Assembly (NCBI GenBank): GCA_038748065.1
Contig: JBCDJG010000028.1
Coordinates: 1-63,144 of the forward strand
Direction of reading: 5' to 3'
Source of the DNA: JBCDJG01 sp038748065
Lineage (GTDB): Bacteria; Pseudomonadota; Gammaproteobacteria; Pseudomonadales; Halieaceae
Length of the DNA stretch: 63,144 nucleotides
Under the pieces are notes generated by a model. It was given only the letters and a program-made list of their open reading frames with translations, had not been told where the DNA came from and searched no databases. This document shows positions 24,648-32,058 of this stretch, one piece after another (the stretch's first letter is position 1; each line of letters opens with the position of its first letter). Both the position numbers and the translations under genes were made by a program.

Positions 24648-25661
24648 CTAGCGCCACACGGCCCGGGCGACACGCCGATGGTTTTCGCCGAGAATATTGC
24701 GGACGGCCTGCTCACTGTAGTTCATTTTCAGCAAGTGTTCGGCGATCTCAGGAATCTGCTCGGGTGTGACGAGGCCCACGCCGTTGGCGCCCATGTTGGC
24801 ATCGAAGACGTCTGGATGCTGGGCGAGGTAGTCCACCAGCTCCTGTTGATCGAAGCAGTAGTCCGTGCCGATAGCAACATGTTCGTCGCCAACCAGCTGC
24901 GCACAGTAGTCAATGTGGCGGACGATGGTTTCAGTGCGACTGTGCTGGTCGCCGAGGAAATCACCAATGCCATTCACGGCGATAAGGCCCCCGGTCTGGG
25001 CGCAGGCCTTAATCGCTTCATCTTTGACATTTCGATAGTGAGAGGTGACGCCCGCCGGGTTCGAGTGCGAAAAGATCAGCGGTCTATCGGCCATCTCCAT
25101 AATGTCCATCGCAGTCTCGTGGGAGACATGCGAACAGCAGATAACCATACCCACCCGTTCCATCTCCCGTACCACACGTCGGCCGAAATCGCTCAGCCCC
25201 ATGGGTTCATCATTGCAGCCGCCGCCGAGCGAGTTGTTTTTGTTGTAGGCGAACAGCATCCAGCGAACCCCCATGTCGTAGTAGAGCTCTACCATGGGGA
25301 GGTGTTCATCGAGCGCGAGCCCGCCCTCAATATCAAAGGTCACGGCCAGCTTGTTTTCTCGCTGCGCCCTGTCGATGTCGTCAATAGTATCTATCAGCAC
25401 GTAGCTGGCAGAGTTGGCTTTCAACCACTGTCGGAACGTTGCCAGCATTTTGACGCCCTGCTCCCAGGGATAAAGGTCGAAGCCGATGTTGAGGGATACA
25501 ACGTCGCAGCCGGCCGCCTTGCAGCGCGTTAACTCGGGAAGGAAGCTGACATCGTCGGGCCGCAGGGGCATGCACTGGTGACTGTCCCACACGAGTGCGT
25601 CCCTGAATAGCGAGTGGCCGGTCTTTCCCAATTTGATAGCGCTATTGGTCACGATGCCCAT
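24648..25661 (-). CDS. M19 membrane dipeptidase family protein
   Basis: Dipeptidase-family metallohydrolase of 337 residues without an evident signal peptide. The first metal motif is DSHQC at 26-30 (HxC rather than the usual HxD). The bridging Glu is in FDIEGG, and later His ligands are in ICCSHVSHE and IFSHSNPAGV; the substrate Asp is in IGTDYCFDQ. With His, Glu and both later His present, a metal site is likely retained with Cys replacing Asp. A frame beginning at 25730 would include the operator at 25679-25694. ATG 25661 has an AGG ribosome binding site at 7 bases and removes that conflict. It lies upstream of the XRE-cupin gene on the same strand, with a 70-base gap. Confidence 0.88.
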   Translation of the reverse strand: MGIVTNSAIKLGKTGHSLFRDALVWDSHQCMPLRPDDVSFLPELTRCKAAGCDVVSLNIGFDLYPWEQGVKMLATFRQWLKANSASYVLIDTIDDIDRAQRENKLAVTFDIEGGLALDEHLPMVELYYDMGVRWMLFAYNKNNSLGGGCNDEPMGLSDFGRRVVREMERVGMVICCSHVSHETAMDIMEMADRPLIFSHSNPAGVTSHYRNVKDEAIKACAQTGGLIAVNGIGDFLGDQHSRTETIVRHIDYCAQLVGDEHVAIGTDYCFDQQELVDYLAQHPDVFDANMGANGVGLVTPEQIPEIAEHLLKMNYSEQAVRNILGENHRRVARAVWR

Positions 25662-25678
25662 CGGGGAACCTCGTCCGT

Positions 25679-25694
25679 TTTTCCAAATAGAAAC
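25679..25694. promoter_or_regulatory. Palindromic operator, site 4 (upstream of second M19 gene)
   Basis: TTTTCCAAATAGAAAC on the plus strand, the fourth member of the family. It ends 17 bases upstream of the minus-strand ATG at 25661, closer than sites 1-3 are to their genes, so binding here would more likely block the start of transcription or elongation than overlap a -35 box. No plus-strand gene follows it. Confidence 0.65.
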
Positions 25695-25780
25695 GGCAGC
25701 CATTGTGGCAGAGGCACAGAGGCCGCTCAACGCCTCTAGTCAACAATCAACGCTCCCGGTCAGCAGCGGCGGTGGGTCTT

Positions 25781-26383
25781 TTATGACGGCCCATCTTCCT
25801 GGTGAGCAAGCAGTGCGCGTCCACTGGCATTGGCGAGGCCCAGGCGTTTGAGTGAGTACTGCAAGGAACTTGCAAGACCAGAGGCCATAACGCGCCGGTA
25901 ATAGGGCAGGTGTGCCTCGAAGTGCGGCAGATCGCCCTCAACCGTCTCTGCAGCGGCAAGGCGCGCCTCGAAGCCTGCGCGGAACTGTCTAAGCGCCATG
26001 ACCAGTTCAGGCTTTTCAGACAAATCACCTGCCGGTTCTACGGTCCAGGTGGCATCGAGGCCCAGTTCGCAGTATGCGGCGAATGCCCCCCAGCGCGGCG
26101 GACGCCATTCGCCGGGTGCCACGAGAGAAAGCTGCCACTGCCCGTCGCGGAAATACAGGTGGTAGGGCTTGCCTGGCACTGGCCGGAAGTTGAAATCCGC
26201 CGACAGCACCAGCAAGCCGCTGAGATAATCGACCAGCACGTCGCGCGCATTGCGGGCAGGCGCGGCTGTACCGCGCCATGACTGAAGGTCGGCGAGTAAG
26301 GGAAGGGCCGCTTTGCCCTGTGGATTGGGATTGTCTGGCATGCGGGTTGTACGTGGCCCCGCCGTCAATGGATGCGCCTGCAT
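25781..26383 (-). CDS. DUF2452-family protein of unknown function
   Basis: Probably soluble protein of about 200 residues. It shows NPNPQGKAALPLLADLQSWR near the start, then YLSGLLVLSADFNFRPVPGK, YHLYFRDGQWQLSLVAPGEW and a helical C-terminal half, a pattern I associate with DUF2452 proteins of marine gammaproteobacteria. No catalytic motif is evident. The start is uncertain: ATG 26383 has a purine-rich GAAGAGGGA just upstream, while ATG 26341 (MPDNPNP) has none; a longer frame to 26434 overlaps the nrsF-like gene. It follows nrsF by 7 bases and is probably cotranscribed with the sigma factor module. Confidence 0.72.
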   Translation of the reverse strand: MQAHPLTAGPRTTRMPDNPNPQGKAALPLLADLQSWRGTAAPARNARDVLVDYLSGLLVLSADFNFRPVPGKPYHLYFRDGQWQLSLVAPGEWRPPRWGAFAAYCELGLDATWTVEPAGDLSEKPELVMALRQFRAGFEARLAAAETVEGDLPHFEAHLPYYRRVMASGLASSLQYSLKRLGLANASGRALLAHQEDGPS

Positions 26384-26390
26384 TCCCTCT

Positions 26391-27032
26391 TCAAAGTCGC
26401 GCGCGTAGCAGTGGCCAGGCCGCCGCGGCGCCAATCAGTCCAACCATCGCCGCTGGCAGGATGTGAAACTGCAAAATATGGTCCGGTGAGTACATACAGG
26501 CGATCTGCATGTACAGTGCCGGCAGCATGCCCGCCGCCAGGCTGAATCCCAGCGCTGTGGTGATCGGGCGCAAGGGGTAAAGCCGACGCACGATGATGAA
26601 GCCGGCAATCATGGGTGGAATTGAGTAAATCAGTGTCTCGTGGAAGCAGGAGTGCCGCTTGCCCAGCATCGAAGGCTCCAGTGTGGGGTACTCAAGGCCA
26701 ACTACGTAGCTGCCGATCCAAATCGCGGTTAATGCCAGGCCCCAGCGGGCGAAGCCCTTGCTTACAGCGCCGGGGACCGCCGCACGAAAGGCAGCCAGGC
26801 TGACGAATACGATCGCCGCAAGTCCAAAGATCATCTCGATCAGGTAGCGTGGCGTGGTCACCAGCTGATCCCAGGCGCCGGGCCTGATGGGGCCCGTTAA
26901 GTGAATAATGGCCACCACATAGAGCGCGCTGGCTAAAAGCCAGACAATAGCCATCAGGTCGATGTTCGGGAGCGGCCGCGCCTGCTCCAGTCCCGTACTC
27001 AAGCGATCTATCAGTTTGTCGGTGTCACTCAT
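26391..27032 (-). CDS. NrsF-type (DUF1109) anti-sigma factor, membrane protein
   Basis: Inner-membrane protein of 213 residues with about six helices, in the DUF1109/NrsF family. NrsF proteins hold SigF-type ECF sigma factors inactive until a stress signal is sensed. The short cytoplasmic N-terminus (LIDRLSTGLEQARPLPN) would contact the sigma factor. Two cysteines in periplasmic-side stretches, GKRHSCFHET and MQIACMYSPDH, correspond in placement to the paired cysteines that NrsF needs for metal or oxidant sensing. The start overlaps the sigma gene stop by 8 bases, typical of sigma/anti-sigma coupling. Confidence 0.87.
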   Translation of the reverse strand: MSDTDKLIDRLSTGLEQARPLPNIDLMAIVWLLASALYVVAIIHLTGPIRPGAWDQLVTTPRYLIEMIFGLAAIVFVSLAAFRAAVPGAVSKGFARWGLALTAIWIGSYVVGLEYPTLEPSMLGKRHSCFHETLIYSIPPMIAGFIIVRRLYPLRPITTALGFSLAAGMLPALYMQIACMYSPDHILQFHILPAAMVGLIGAAAAWPLLRARL

Positions 27033-27582
27033 GATGTTCTGCTTCCAGCATGCTCTTCAGACGTCCTATCGCCCGGTGCACGCGTACTTTTAAAGTCCCC
27101 TCAGAGATATCCAGTCTGGCAGCTGCCTCCGCGCTGCTCAAACCGATAATCTTCGTTAGTGTAATCGCCTCCCGATAATCCGGCGACAGCGCTGCAATCA
27201 GTTGCCCCTGGGTCAGCTGGTCTTCCATTTCCTGGCTTGAAATCGCCAGCTCTTCCTCGGATGCCAGATCGAGAGAGCTGGCCTGATGGCGCCGTTGACC
27301 ACGAAAGCTATCGACAGCTTTGTGGCGAACAATGGCAAACAGCCAGGGTTTGAAGGGCCGCTTTGGGTCGTAGGAGCGACGTGCGCGGTGGATAGCAAGT
27401 AGGCACTCTTGCACGCAGTCTTCCACCTGGTCATAGTAGCCGAAGCGGCTTATCATGTAGCGTTTGATGACCTCCGCGAGTTCACCAAGCAGGGCCCGAT
27501 AGGCCTGCTCATCACCCTGCTGCGCGGCGGCCATCATCACTGACCACCGCGCATTGTCGTTATCCGATGTGGCCTCTGTCAT
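27025..27582 (-). CDS. ECF (SigF-type) RNA polymerase sigma factor
   Basis: Sigma-70 family ECF factor of 185 residues. Region 2 spans about residues 30-95 (EDCVQECLLAIHRARRSYDP and PFKPWLFAIVRHKAVD, the -10-recognition part), and region 4 about 120-175 (SPDYREAITLTKIIGLSSAE, the -35-recognition helix-turn-helix ISEGTLKVRVHRAIGRLK). ATG 27582 is preferred; extending to 27636 would place the 27603-27622 hairpin inside the coding region. Its partner is the NrsF-like protein just downstream. The likely target is the GTAACT-N16-CGAA promoter in front of the spondin gene, which could also feed this gene by read-through. Confidence 0.9.
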   Translation of the reverse strand: MTEATSDNDNARWSVMMAAAQQGDEQAYRALLGELAEVIKRYMISRFGYYDQVEDCVQECLLAIHRARRSYDPKRPFKPWLFAIVRHKAVDSFRGQRRHQASSLDLASEEELAISSQEMEDQLTQGQLIAALSPDYREAITLTKIIGLSSAEAAARLDISEGTLKVRVHRAIGRLKSMLEAEHHE

Positions 27583-27602
27583 CCAGCTTGAAACCCGAGT
27601 GG

Positions 27603-27622
27603 AACCGCCCGTCAGGGCGGTT
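27603..27622. terminator. Hairpin between spondin gene and sigma factor gene
   Basis: Perfect 8-base inverted repeat AACCGCCC/GGGCGGTT with a 4-base loop. On the transcribed minus strand no uridine run follows, so it looks like a partial terminator, attenuator or RNA-processing site that would reduce sigma factor expression relative to the spondin-domain gene, rather than a full intrinsic terminator. Confidence 0.5.
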
Positions 27623-27642
27623 TCGGTGGCGTACATGCCGCT

Positions 27643-28311
27643 TTAGTTGATGCGTTGGACCCTGATACGGGCGACGGGGTTCCGCCAGTCGTAAACAGCC
27701 GGGCCCAGTAACTCGCCACCGTCCTCGGCGATGTCTCCCAGATCGTGGAAGCCATTACTGATGTGTACGATTCCCTCTGCGGCATCCGGGCCATCCTCGG
27801 AGAGACCTTCACCGCCACAGCGTGGGCCGGGAATATTGTTGCAATTCTGGTCATTCACTTCTGTGCCCGCGTCGTAGGCGGGAACCAGCCGGCTGATGCC
27901 GCCGCGCTCTGGCAAGCGGGTCCGCTGCAGTGCCATAAAGGTGTCATTAGTAGGGATCAACATGGCGCCGAGGCTAAGCCACTCACCGGGGATGCCAGTA
28001 ACGGTGGTGCTGATGGTCTGGCCTGGGCCAAGCAGTCCATCAATCGTCACGGCATCAATCGTGGCATCGCCGACCTCTGCGGCCAGCGCGCCGGTAGCGC
28101 CGTCCTCGGCCATGATCTCCAGGCCTTCACTGGCGGGTTCGCCGAGCCGGAACATGCGGAAGCCGTTGGTATGGGTGACAACGAGCTGTGGTGTGAAGGT
28201 CTGCCCTGGCGTCAGGTTGGTGATAGTGACTTCGTAATCGACAGCTTCTTGCGCGGTCGCCACAGCGGTGAACGACAGCAGTGAGAGAGCCAGGAGTGAT
28301 TGTTTCAACAT
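27643..28311 (-). CDS. Secreted spondin-domain (Spondin_N) protein
   Basis: Exported protein of 222 residues with a signal peptide ending TAVATAQ near residue 21 and a single Spondin_N-like domain: YEVTITNLTPGQTFTPQLVV at the start, GTEVNDQNCNNIPGPRCGG (acidic, Cys-containing) and EGIVHISNGFHDLGDI towards the end. In bacteria these proteins often sit beside SigF/NrsF-type sigma systems. Function is unknown; a beta-sandwich that binds metal or a surface ligand is plausible. It carries the predicted ECF promoter upstream and is the first gene of the module. Confidence 0.87.
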   Translation of the reverse strand: MLKQSLLALSLLSFTAVATAQEAVDYEVTITNLTPGQTFTPQLVVTHTNGFRMFRLGEPASEGLEIMAEDGATGALAAEVGDATIDAVTIDGLLGPGQTISTTVTGIPGEWLSLGAMLIPTNDTFMALQRTRLPERGGISRLVPAYDAGTEVNDQNCNNIPGPRCGGEGLSEDGPDAAEGIVHISNGFHDLGDIAEDGGELLGPAVYDWRNPVARIRVQRIN

Positions 28312-28345
28312 GGTATTGCCTCGATAGTGTTGGGGGGTATCGAGG

Positions 28346-28371
28346 GTTCGAGCGCGGCGGCAAAAAAGTTA
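28346..28371 (-). promoter_or_regulatory. Predicted SigF-type ECF promoter of the spondin gene
   Basis: On the minus strand GTAACT is followed after exactly 16 bases by CGAA, matching the GTAACC-N16-CGAA type promoter known for SigF/NrsF ECF systems in Caulobacter. Transcription would begin about 25 bases upstream of the spondin ATG at 28311. This links the sigma factor encoded downstream to its own module. Confidence 0.62.
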
Positions 28372-28394
28372 CAGCCGGAATAAAATTTTTTTCA

Positions 28395-29075
28395 TCAGCC
28401 CCGTAGCCGGGTCGCAGCGCCTTCCCACAGTCGCGCCAGGTGTTGGTAAATCACGCGCTGTAAGGCCAGGCGCTCCAGAGCCTCGCGCGTGGGTTCTGTT
28501 TGCATCCATTCGGTTAGCAGGGCCAGCGCCTGGCTGTTGGTGTAGCGGTCGCCTTCAATGACCGCCGCCAGATCGAACAGCGGATCTCCCATGGCTGCGT
28601 ACTCCCAATCGATGGCCAGGAGGCGGCCCTTGCTGTACAGGCGGTTCGCCTGCAGCAAGTCGTTATGGCACAAAACCGTTTTACTCGGTGTGAGCGCTTG
28701 GCAGGCTTCGACCAGTTCCGCTGGCAGCACTCGTGCGCCGGGCCCTTGCAGGTAACACCGCGCACGCTGGAGCGGGTCCAGTCGAAATTTAATGGGTGGT
28801 AATGCATGAATGGCTCTCAGCAAGCGTGCAACGCCGGCTATGTTCAAAGGTACAGAAACGGAGCTATGGTATTCGCAGACTAATGCACCAAGGTCTGGGT
28901 TGCGGAATACCGGCTTCGGCGCCAGCCCTCGGCTCGCAGCCATCTCCAGCGCACGCCATTCCGCGTCACGACTTAGCCCCAGGCGGGTGTGATCCAAGCC
29001 GTCGATACGAACGACCCAGGCCTTGCGGCTGTCGGCGACGCGCACGCTGGTGTTGCTCAGGCCGCCACCAAGCAC
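28395..29075 (-). CDS. Thiamine kinase-like (APH/choline kinase fold) protein, 5' end interrupted by an amber codon
   Basis: Predicted thiamine or amino-sugar kinase fold. The 226 residues from GTG 29075 include the phosphate loop LGGGLSNTSVRV, the Brenner motif LCHNDLLQANRL (His-x-Asp-x-x-x-x-Asn) and the Mg-binding AIDWEYAAMGDPLFDL. Directly upstream, in the same frame, an ATG at 29180 overlapping the pnuT stop opens a plausible N-terminus (LGQTLDQWQHWRPLPYARP) that is cut by TAG at 29085-29087 and resumes as IVGVLGGG. The ancestral gene was therefore probably 28395-29180 (about 261 residues). Now it is either a recent pseudogene, a gene restarted at GTG, or a sequencing error. The position in a TPP-riboswitch operon favours thiamine as substrate. 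Confidence 0.75.
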   Translation of the reverse strand: MLGGGLSNTSVRVADSRKAWVVRIDGLDHTRLGLSRDAEWRALEMAASRGLAPKPVFRNPDLGALVCEYHSSVSVPLNIAGVARLLRAIHALPPIKFRLDPLQRARCYLQGPGARVLPAELVEACQALTPSKTVLCHNDLLQANRLYSKGRLLAIDWEYAAMGDPLFDLAAVIEGDRYTNSQALALLTEWMQTEPTREALERLALQRVIYQHLARLWEGAATRLRG

Positions 29076-29146
29076 GCCGACTATCTAGGGACGCGCATAC
29101 GGCAAAGGCCGCCAGTGCTGCCACTGGTCCAGCGTTTGCCCAAGCC

Positions 29147-29716
29147 TCAGGCGAACTGAGCGCGGTAGTGCTTTGTCCATGTGAAGAAACCGATGATGAC
29201 GATGACCACGTAAACCGCGAACAGCGCCGCCGTCAGGTACAGTTCACGATCCCAGTAAAGGTAGATCGACAGGCTATCGATAACGATCCAGTAGAGCCAG
29301 TTCTCCAGGAGCTTCCGCGCCACCATCCAGGTCGTCAGCATCGCGCCCCAGGTGGTGAAGGAGTCCAGATAGGGAAAGGCCGCCTCAGTGAAACGGCTGA
29401 GCAGCAGCCCAGAAACAACACTGAGCACCAGCACCGAGCCGATGCCCAGCGCGTGCTGGGCGGCCGTCCAGCGTGAAATGGCGAGGCTGCCGTCCTCGCG
29501 GCTCCCGTGTCGCCACTGCCACCAGCCGTAAACGGCCATCACCAGATAGAAGACCTGCAAAGCTGATTCCATGAGCAGACCCGCCTTCCAGAAGAGGAAC
29601 AGGAATATCGCGGTACTGATGAAGGCCGCGTACCAGCAGCTGATTTTCTCCCACATGGCCAGCAGCAGGTAGCTGATGCCCAGCACAACGGCGGCGATTT
29701 CCCAGGGGTTGGTCAC
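29147..29716 (-). CDS. pnuT: PnuC-family transporter, probably thiamine (PnuT)
   Basis: Inner-membrane carrier of 189 residues with about seven helices. The PnuC-family signature is ENWLYWIVIDSLSIYLYWDR near residue 140, with WEKISCWYAAFIS near residue 23. PnuC members move nicotinamide riboside, riboflavin or thiamine by facilitated diffusion coupled to phosphorylation. The thiamine assignment (PnuT) comes from context: a TPP riboswitch and TonB receptor upstream and a kinase-like gene downstream that would trap thiamine by phosphorylation. The start is 7 bases after the receptor stop. Confidence 0.85.
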   Translation of the reverse strand: MTNPWEIAAVVLGISYLLLAMWEKISCWYAAFISTAIFLFLFWKAGLLMESALQVFYLVMAVYGWWQWRHGSREDGSLAISRWTAAQHALGIGSVLVLSVVSGLLLSRFTEAAFPYLDSFTTWGAMLTTWMVARKLLENWLYWIVIDSLSIYLYWDRELYLTAALFAVYVVIVIIGFFTWTKHYRAQFA

Positions 29717-29723
29717 AGCTCAA

Positions 29724-31850
29724 CTATTGGAAGCTGATGCTGAAATCCACGCCGACCATACGCGGTTCACCGAGCTGGAAATAGTCTTCCACTATATAGT
29801 CATTGCGAGGGTCATTGCCGAAGCTCCCGAAACCGCGAACGGTATATTCCTCGTCCGTGAGATTGCGACCCCATAGGGCGATCGACCAGCTGTCTTGCCG
29901 GTAACCAATACGCCCATGTAGCAGCTCGTAGCTGTCGGCGCCCGTGTCATGCCGATTTGAAAAGAAAAACTCATCACGGCCTTCCACCTCCAGTCGGACA
30001 AACAGGCCATTATCGAAGCTGTAATCGCCACCAAGAGAAAACTGGTAGTTAGGTGCGTGCGCCTGCTCCCGGCCGGCCAGGTCATCACCAAACAGATTCA
30101 CATACTCATCGAACTCTGTTTCCAGCCAGCCCAGATTCGTCCACAACCGAAGGTGCTCTGTGGCGAGCCAGTCGAGCTCGACTTCGGCGCCGTAGTTGTT
30201 GCCCTCGGCGGCGTTGCTGGTATAGGCCAGGAAGGATGTGGAACCCCCTTCTTGTGGAATGAGCAGTGATCCGCCAACCTGTTGGTCCTCTCTGTCCATG
30301 TAGAAGAGCGCCACGCGCGCGCGGAGCCGCTGGTCCAGCAGGTGGCTCTTAATGCCAAGCTCATAGTTGAGCAAGGTTTCCTCGTCAAAATCGCTAACGC
30401 TTTGTAGCTGGGCGATGATCCCGGGGTCGTCAGTCGCGTTGATGCTGGCAAGAATGCCACCGTTGACGCCGTTTGCGCGATAACCGCGTGATAGCGAGGC
30501 ATAGATCAGAGTGTCTTCTGACCAGGCATAATTCAGCCCCAGTCGCCCTCCCCAGAGATCCCTGTCTTCGTCAAAGGTGACGCTGTTGCTGTCGCTGTAA
30601 TCGGTATCCCGGTTCTCGAAGCGCAGTCCTGTAACCAGGGTCAGGCGGTCGGTTAATGCGGTATCCAACTGCCCGAAAACAGCCACGGTGCGCGTATCAT
30701 AGATACTGTCAAAGGGGTCCGCGAAGGTGTAGCGGCGGTCGAGGTCCTCATCGTTGGCAAGGTAGTAAAGGCCGACAACCCAGTCGCTACGGTCACCGAA
30801 CAGTCTCGCGCTTTCATCCGAAATCAATCGAAGCTCGGCACTCACACTGTCGCGCTCGCGCAGGTAGGCATCGAAGGAGGTGAAGCCGTTGGGATCAAAG
30901 CCTTCGAATACCCAGTCCTCATCGAAGCTGTACGTTATATCGCTGTTGGCGTAGCTCAGCACAGTCTGTAGTTCGAAGGCGGAGAAGCTGGATGAACTTT
31001 GCACCGAGAAAGCGACGGATTCCTGCTGGTCACGGCCGGGTTCATCAGAGAGGGTGTCACGTACGTTGTCCAGCGAGAATGCGTCGTAGCCGTTGTCTAC
31101 GTCAATGTAGGTGACGCCGAGGTCAATGGTATGCCTCTCGGAGGCTAGCCACTGAAGACGTAATCGTGATGTCAACTCGTCCCGATCCTGGGTGTCATCG
31201 ACGTCAAGAAAGTCGTTCTCGGTGTAGCCGTCGCTGTTGTACTGCTCAACCGCTATCCGATAACGCAGGGAGTCACTGATGGGTCCACTGCTGACTATGC
31301 CAAGGCCATAAGAGTCGTAGTCACCTAAGGTACCATCGACGCGATGATAGAAGTCCTCGGTCGGGGCATAACTGCTGATGTTGATCAGACCGGCGAGGGC
31401 GTTGGCGCCGTGGAGCGTACCCTGCGGACCGCGCAGTATTTCCACCTGTTCAACATCAAAAAGAGTGCTTACTGCTGCGATACCACTGAAATCAACGTTG
31501 TCCATCAATACGCCGATCGAGGGGTTAAGCGGTGTTTCAAGTTGGCTGCGATCACCGACTCCACGTATTTGCACATAACGAGCGCGAGATGTGCCGCCTG
31601 CAAAGTTAACGTTGGGAGCCAGGTTAAGGATGTCCTCAAGGTGCTGTGCGGCGCGCTCTTCAATATCTTGTGCGCCGAGCACGCTGATACTGGCGGCGGA
31701 GCTCATTAACTCGGTTTGGCGGAATTCCGCTGTGACGATGACCTCTTCGAAAACCGGCTGGCTTTGCGCGATCACGTGGGGTGTAGCCAGCACGAGCGCG
31801 AGCTGTGCGGGGAGCGTGGCCAGGTAGAATGGAATGGATTGCTTGTTCAC
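29724..31850 (-). CDS. TonB-dependent receptor, predicted thiamine uptake
   Basis: Outer-membrane gated channel of 708 residues. The signal peptide is FYLATLPAQLALVLATPHVI, the TonB-box-like stretch EEVIVTAEFRQTEL follows the mature start, and the plug domain has VQIRGVGDRSQLETPLNPSI and VEILRGPQGTLHGANALAGL. The beta-barrel ends in aromatic FSISFQ. GTG 31850 with GGAG upstream directly precedes the signal peptide; a TTG at 31889 would add 13 residues and is less likely. The TPP riboswitch in its leader and the downstream pnuT and kinase indicate thiamine or a thiamine precursor as substrate. Energy would come from TonB-ExbBD encoded elsewhere. Confidence 0.9.
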   Translation of the reverse strand: MNKQSIPFYLATLPAQLALVLATPHVIAQSQPVFEEVIVTAEFRQTELMSSAASISVLGAQDIEERAAQHLEDILNLAPNVNFAGGTSRARYVQIRGVGDRSQLETPLNPSIGVLMDNVDFSGIAAVSTLFDVEQVEILRGPQGTLHGANALAGLINISSYAPTEDFYHRVDGTLGDYDSYGLGIVSSGPISDSLRYRIAVEQYNSDGYTENDFLDVDDTQDRDELTSRLRLQWLASERHTIDLGVTYIDVDNGYDAFSLDNVRDTLSDEPGRDQQESVAFSVQSSSSFSAFELQTVLSYANSDITYSFDEDWVFEGFDPNGFTSFDAYLRERDSVSAELRLISDESARLFGDRSDWVVGLYYLANDEDLDRRYTFADPFDSIYDTRTVAVFGQLDTALTDRLTLVTGLRFENRDTDYSDSNSVTFDEDRDLWGGRLGLNYAWSEDTLIYASLSRGYRANGVNGGILASINATDDPGIIAQLQSVSDFDEETLLNYELGIKSHLLDQRLRARVALFYMDREDQQVGGSLLIPQEGGSTSFLAYTSNAAEGNNYGAEVELDWLATEHLRLWTNLGWLETEFDEYVNLFGDDLAGREQAHAPNYQFSLGGDYSFDNGLFVRLEVEGRDEFFFSNRHDTGADSYELLHGRIGYRQDSWSIALWGRNLTDEEYTVRGFGSFGNDPRNDYIVEDYFQLGEPRMVGVDFSISFQ

Positions 31851-31930
31851 GGAGTCTCTCCAGTCAGGCCGCAGTGTTTGCAGCGCCAAAAAAGAGACCC
31901 GGCTGTCGACGTAATCGGGAAACGCGTGTT

Positions 31931-32018
31931 CACCTATTCCTACGCCGGTGCTAACCGGATCAGGTTCAAAGGGTTCGCCAGCATGGCTGGCATCTCAGGC
32001 AGGGCCACCCCTCAGGTT
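31931..32018 (-). promoter_or_regulatory. TPP (THI-box) riboswitch
   Basis: On the minus strand the conserved THI elements appear in order: GAGGGGTGGCCC, CTGAGATGCCAGCC, CCCTTTGAACCTGATCCGG and TTAGCACCGGCGTAGGAA, closed by an ACCT/AGGT P1 helix (32014-32017 with 31932-31935). Thiamine pyrophosphate binding would lower expression of the receptor operon. Between the aptamer and the GTG start a possible CCCG/CGGG stem followed by six thymines (31888-31920) could serve as a terminator-type expression platform; that part is tentative. Confidence 0.95.
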
Positions 32019-32058
32019 GGCATGCAAGGCATGCGGCGCGGAGTGTAACACGGATCGG

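Noticed and set aside
24312..25532. Plus-strand frame of 406 codons across the regulator and dipeptidase genes
   Set aside because: It spans two clear minus-strand genes (XRE-cupin and M19) and reads as their reverse shadow, with no domain of its own.
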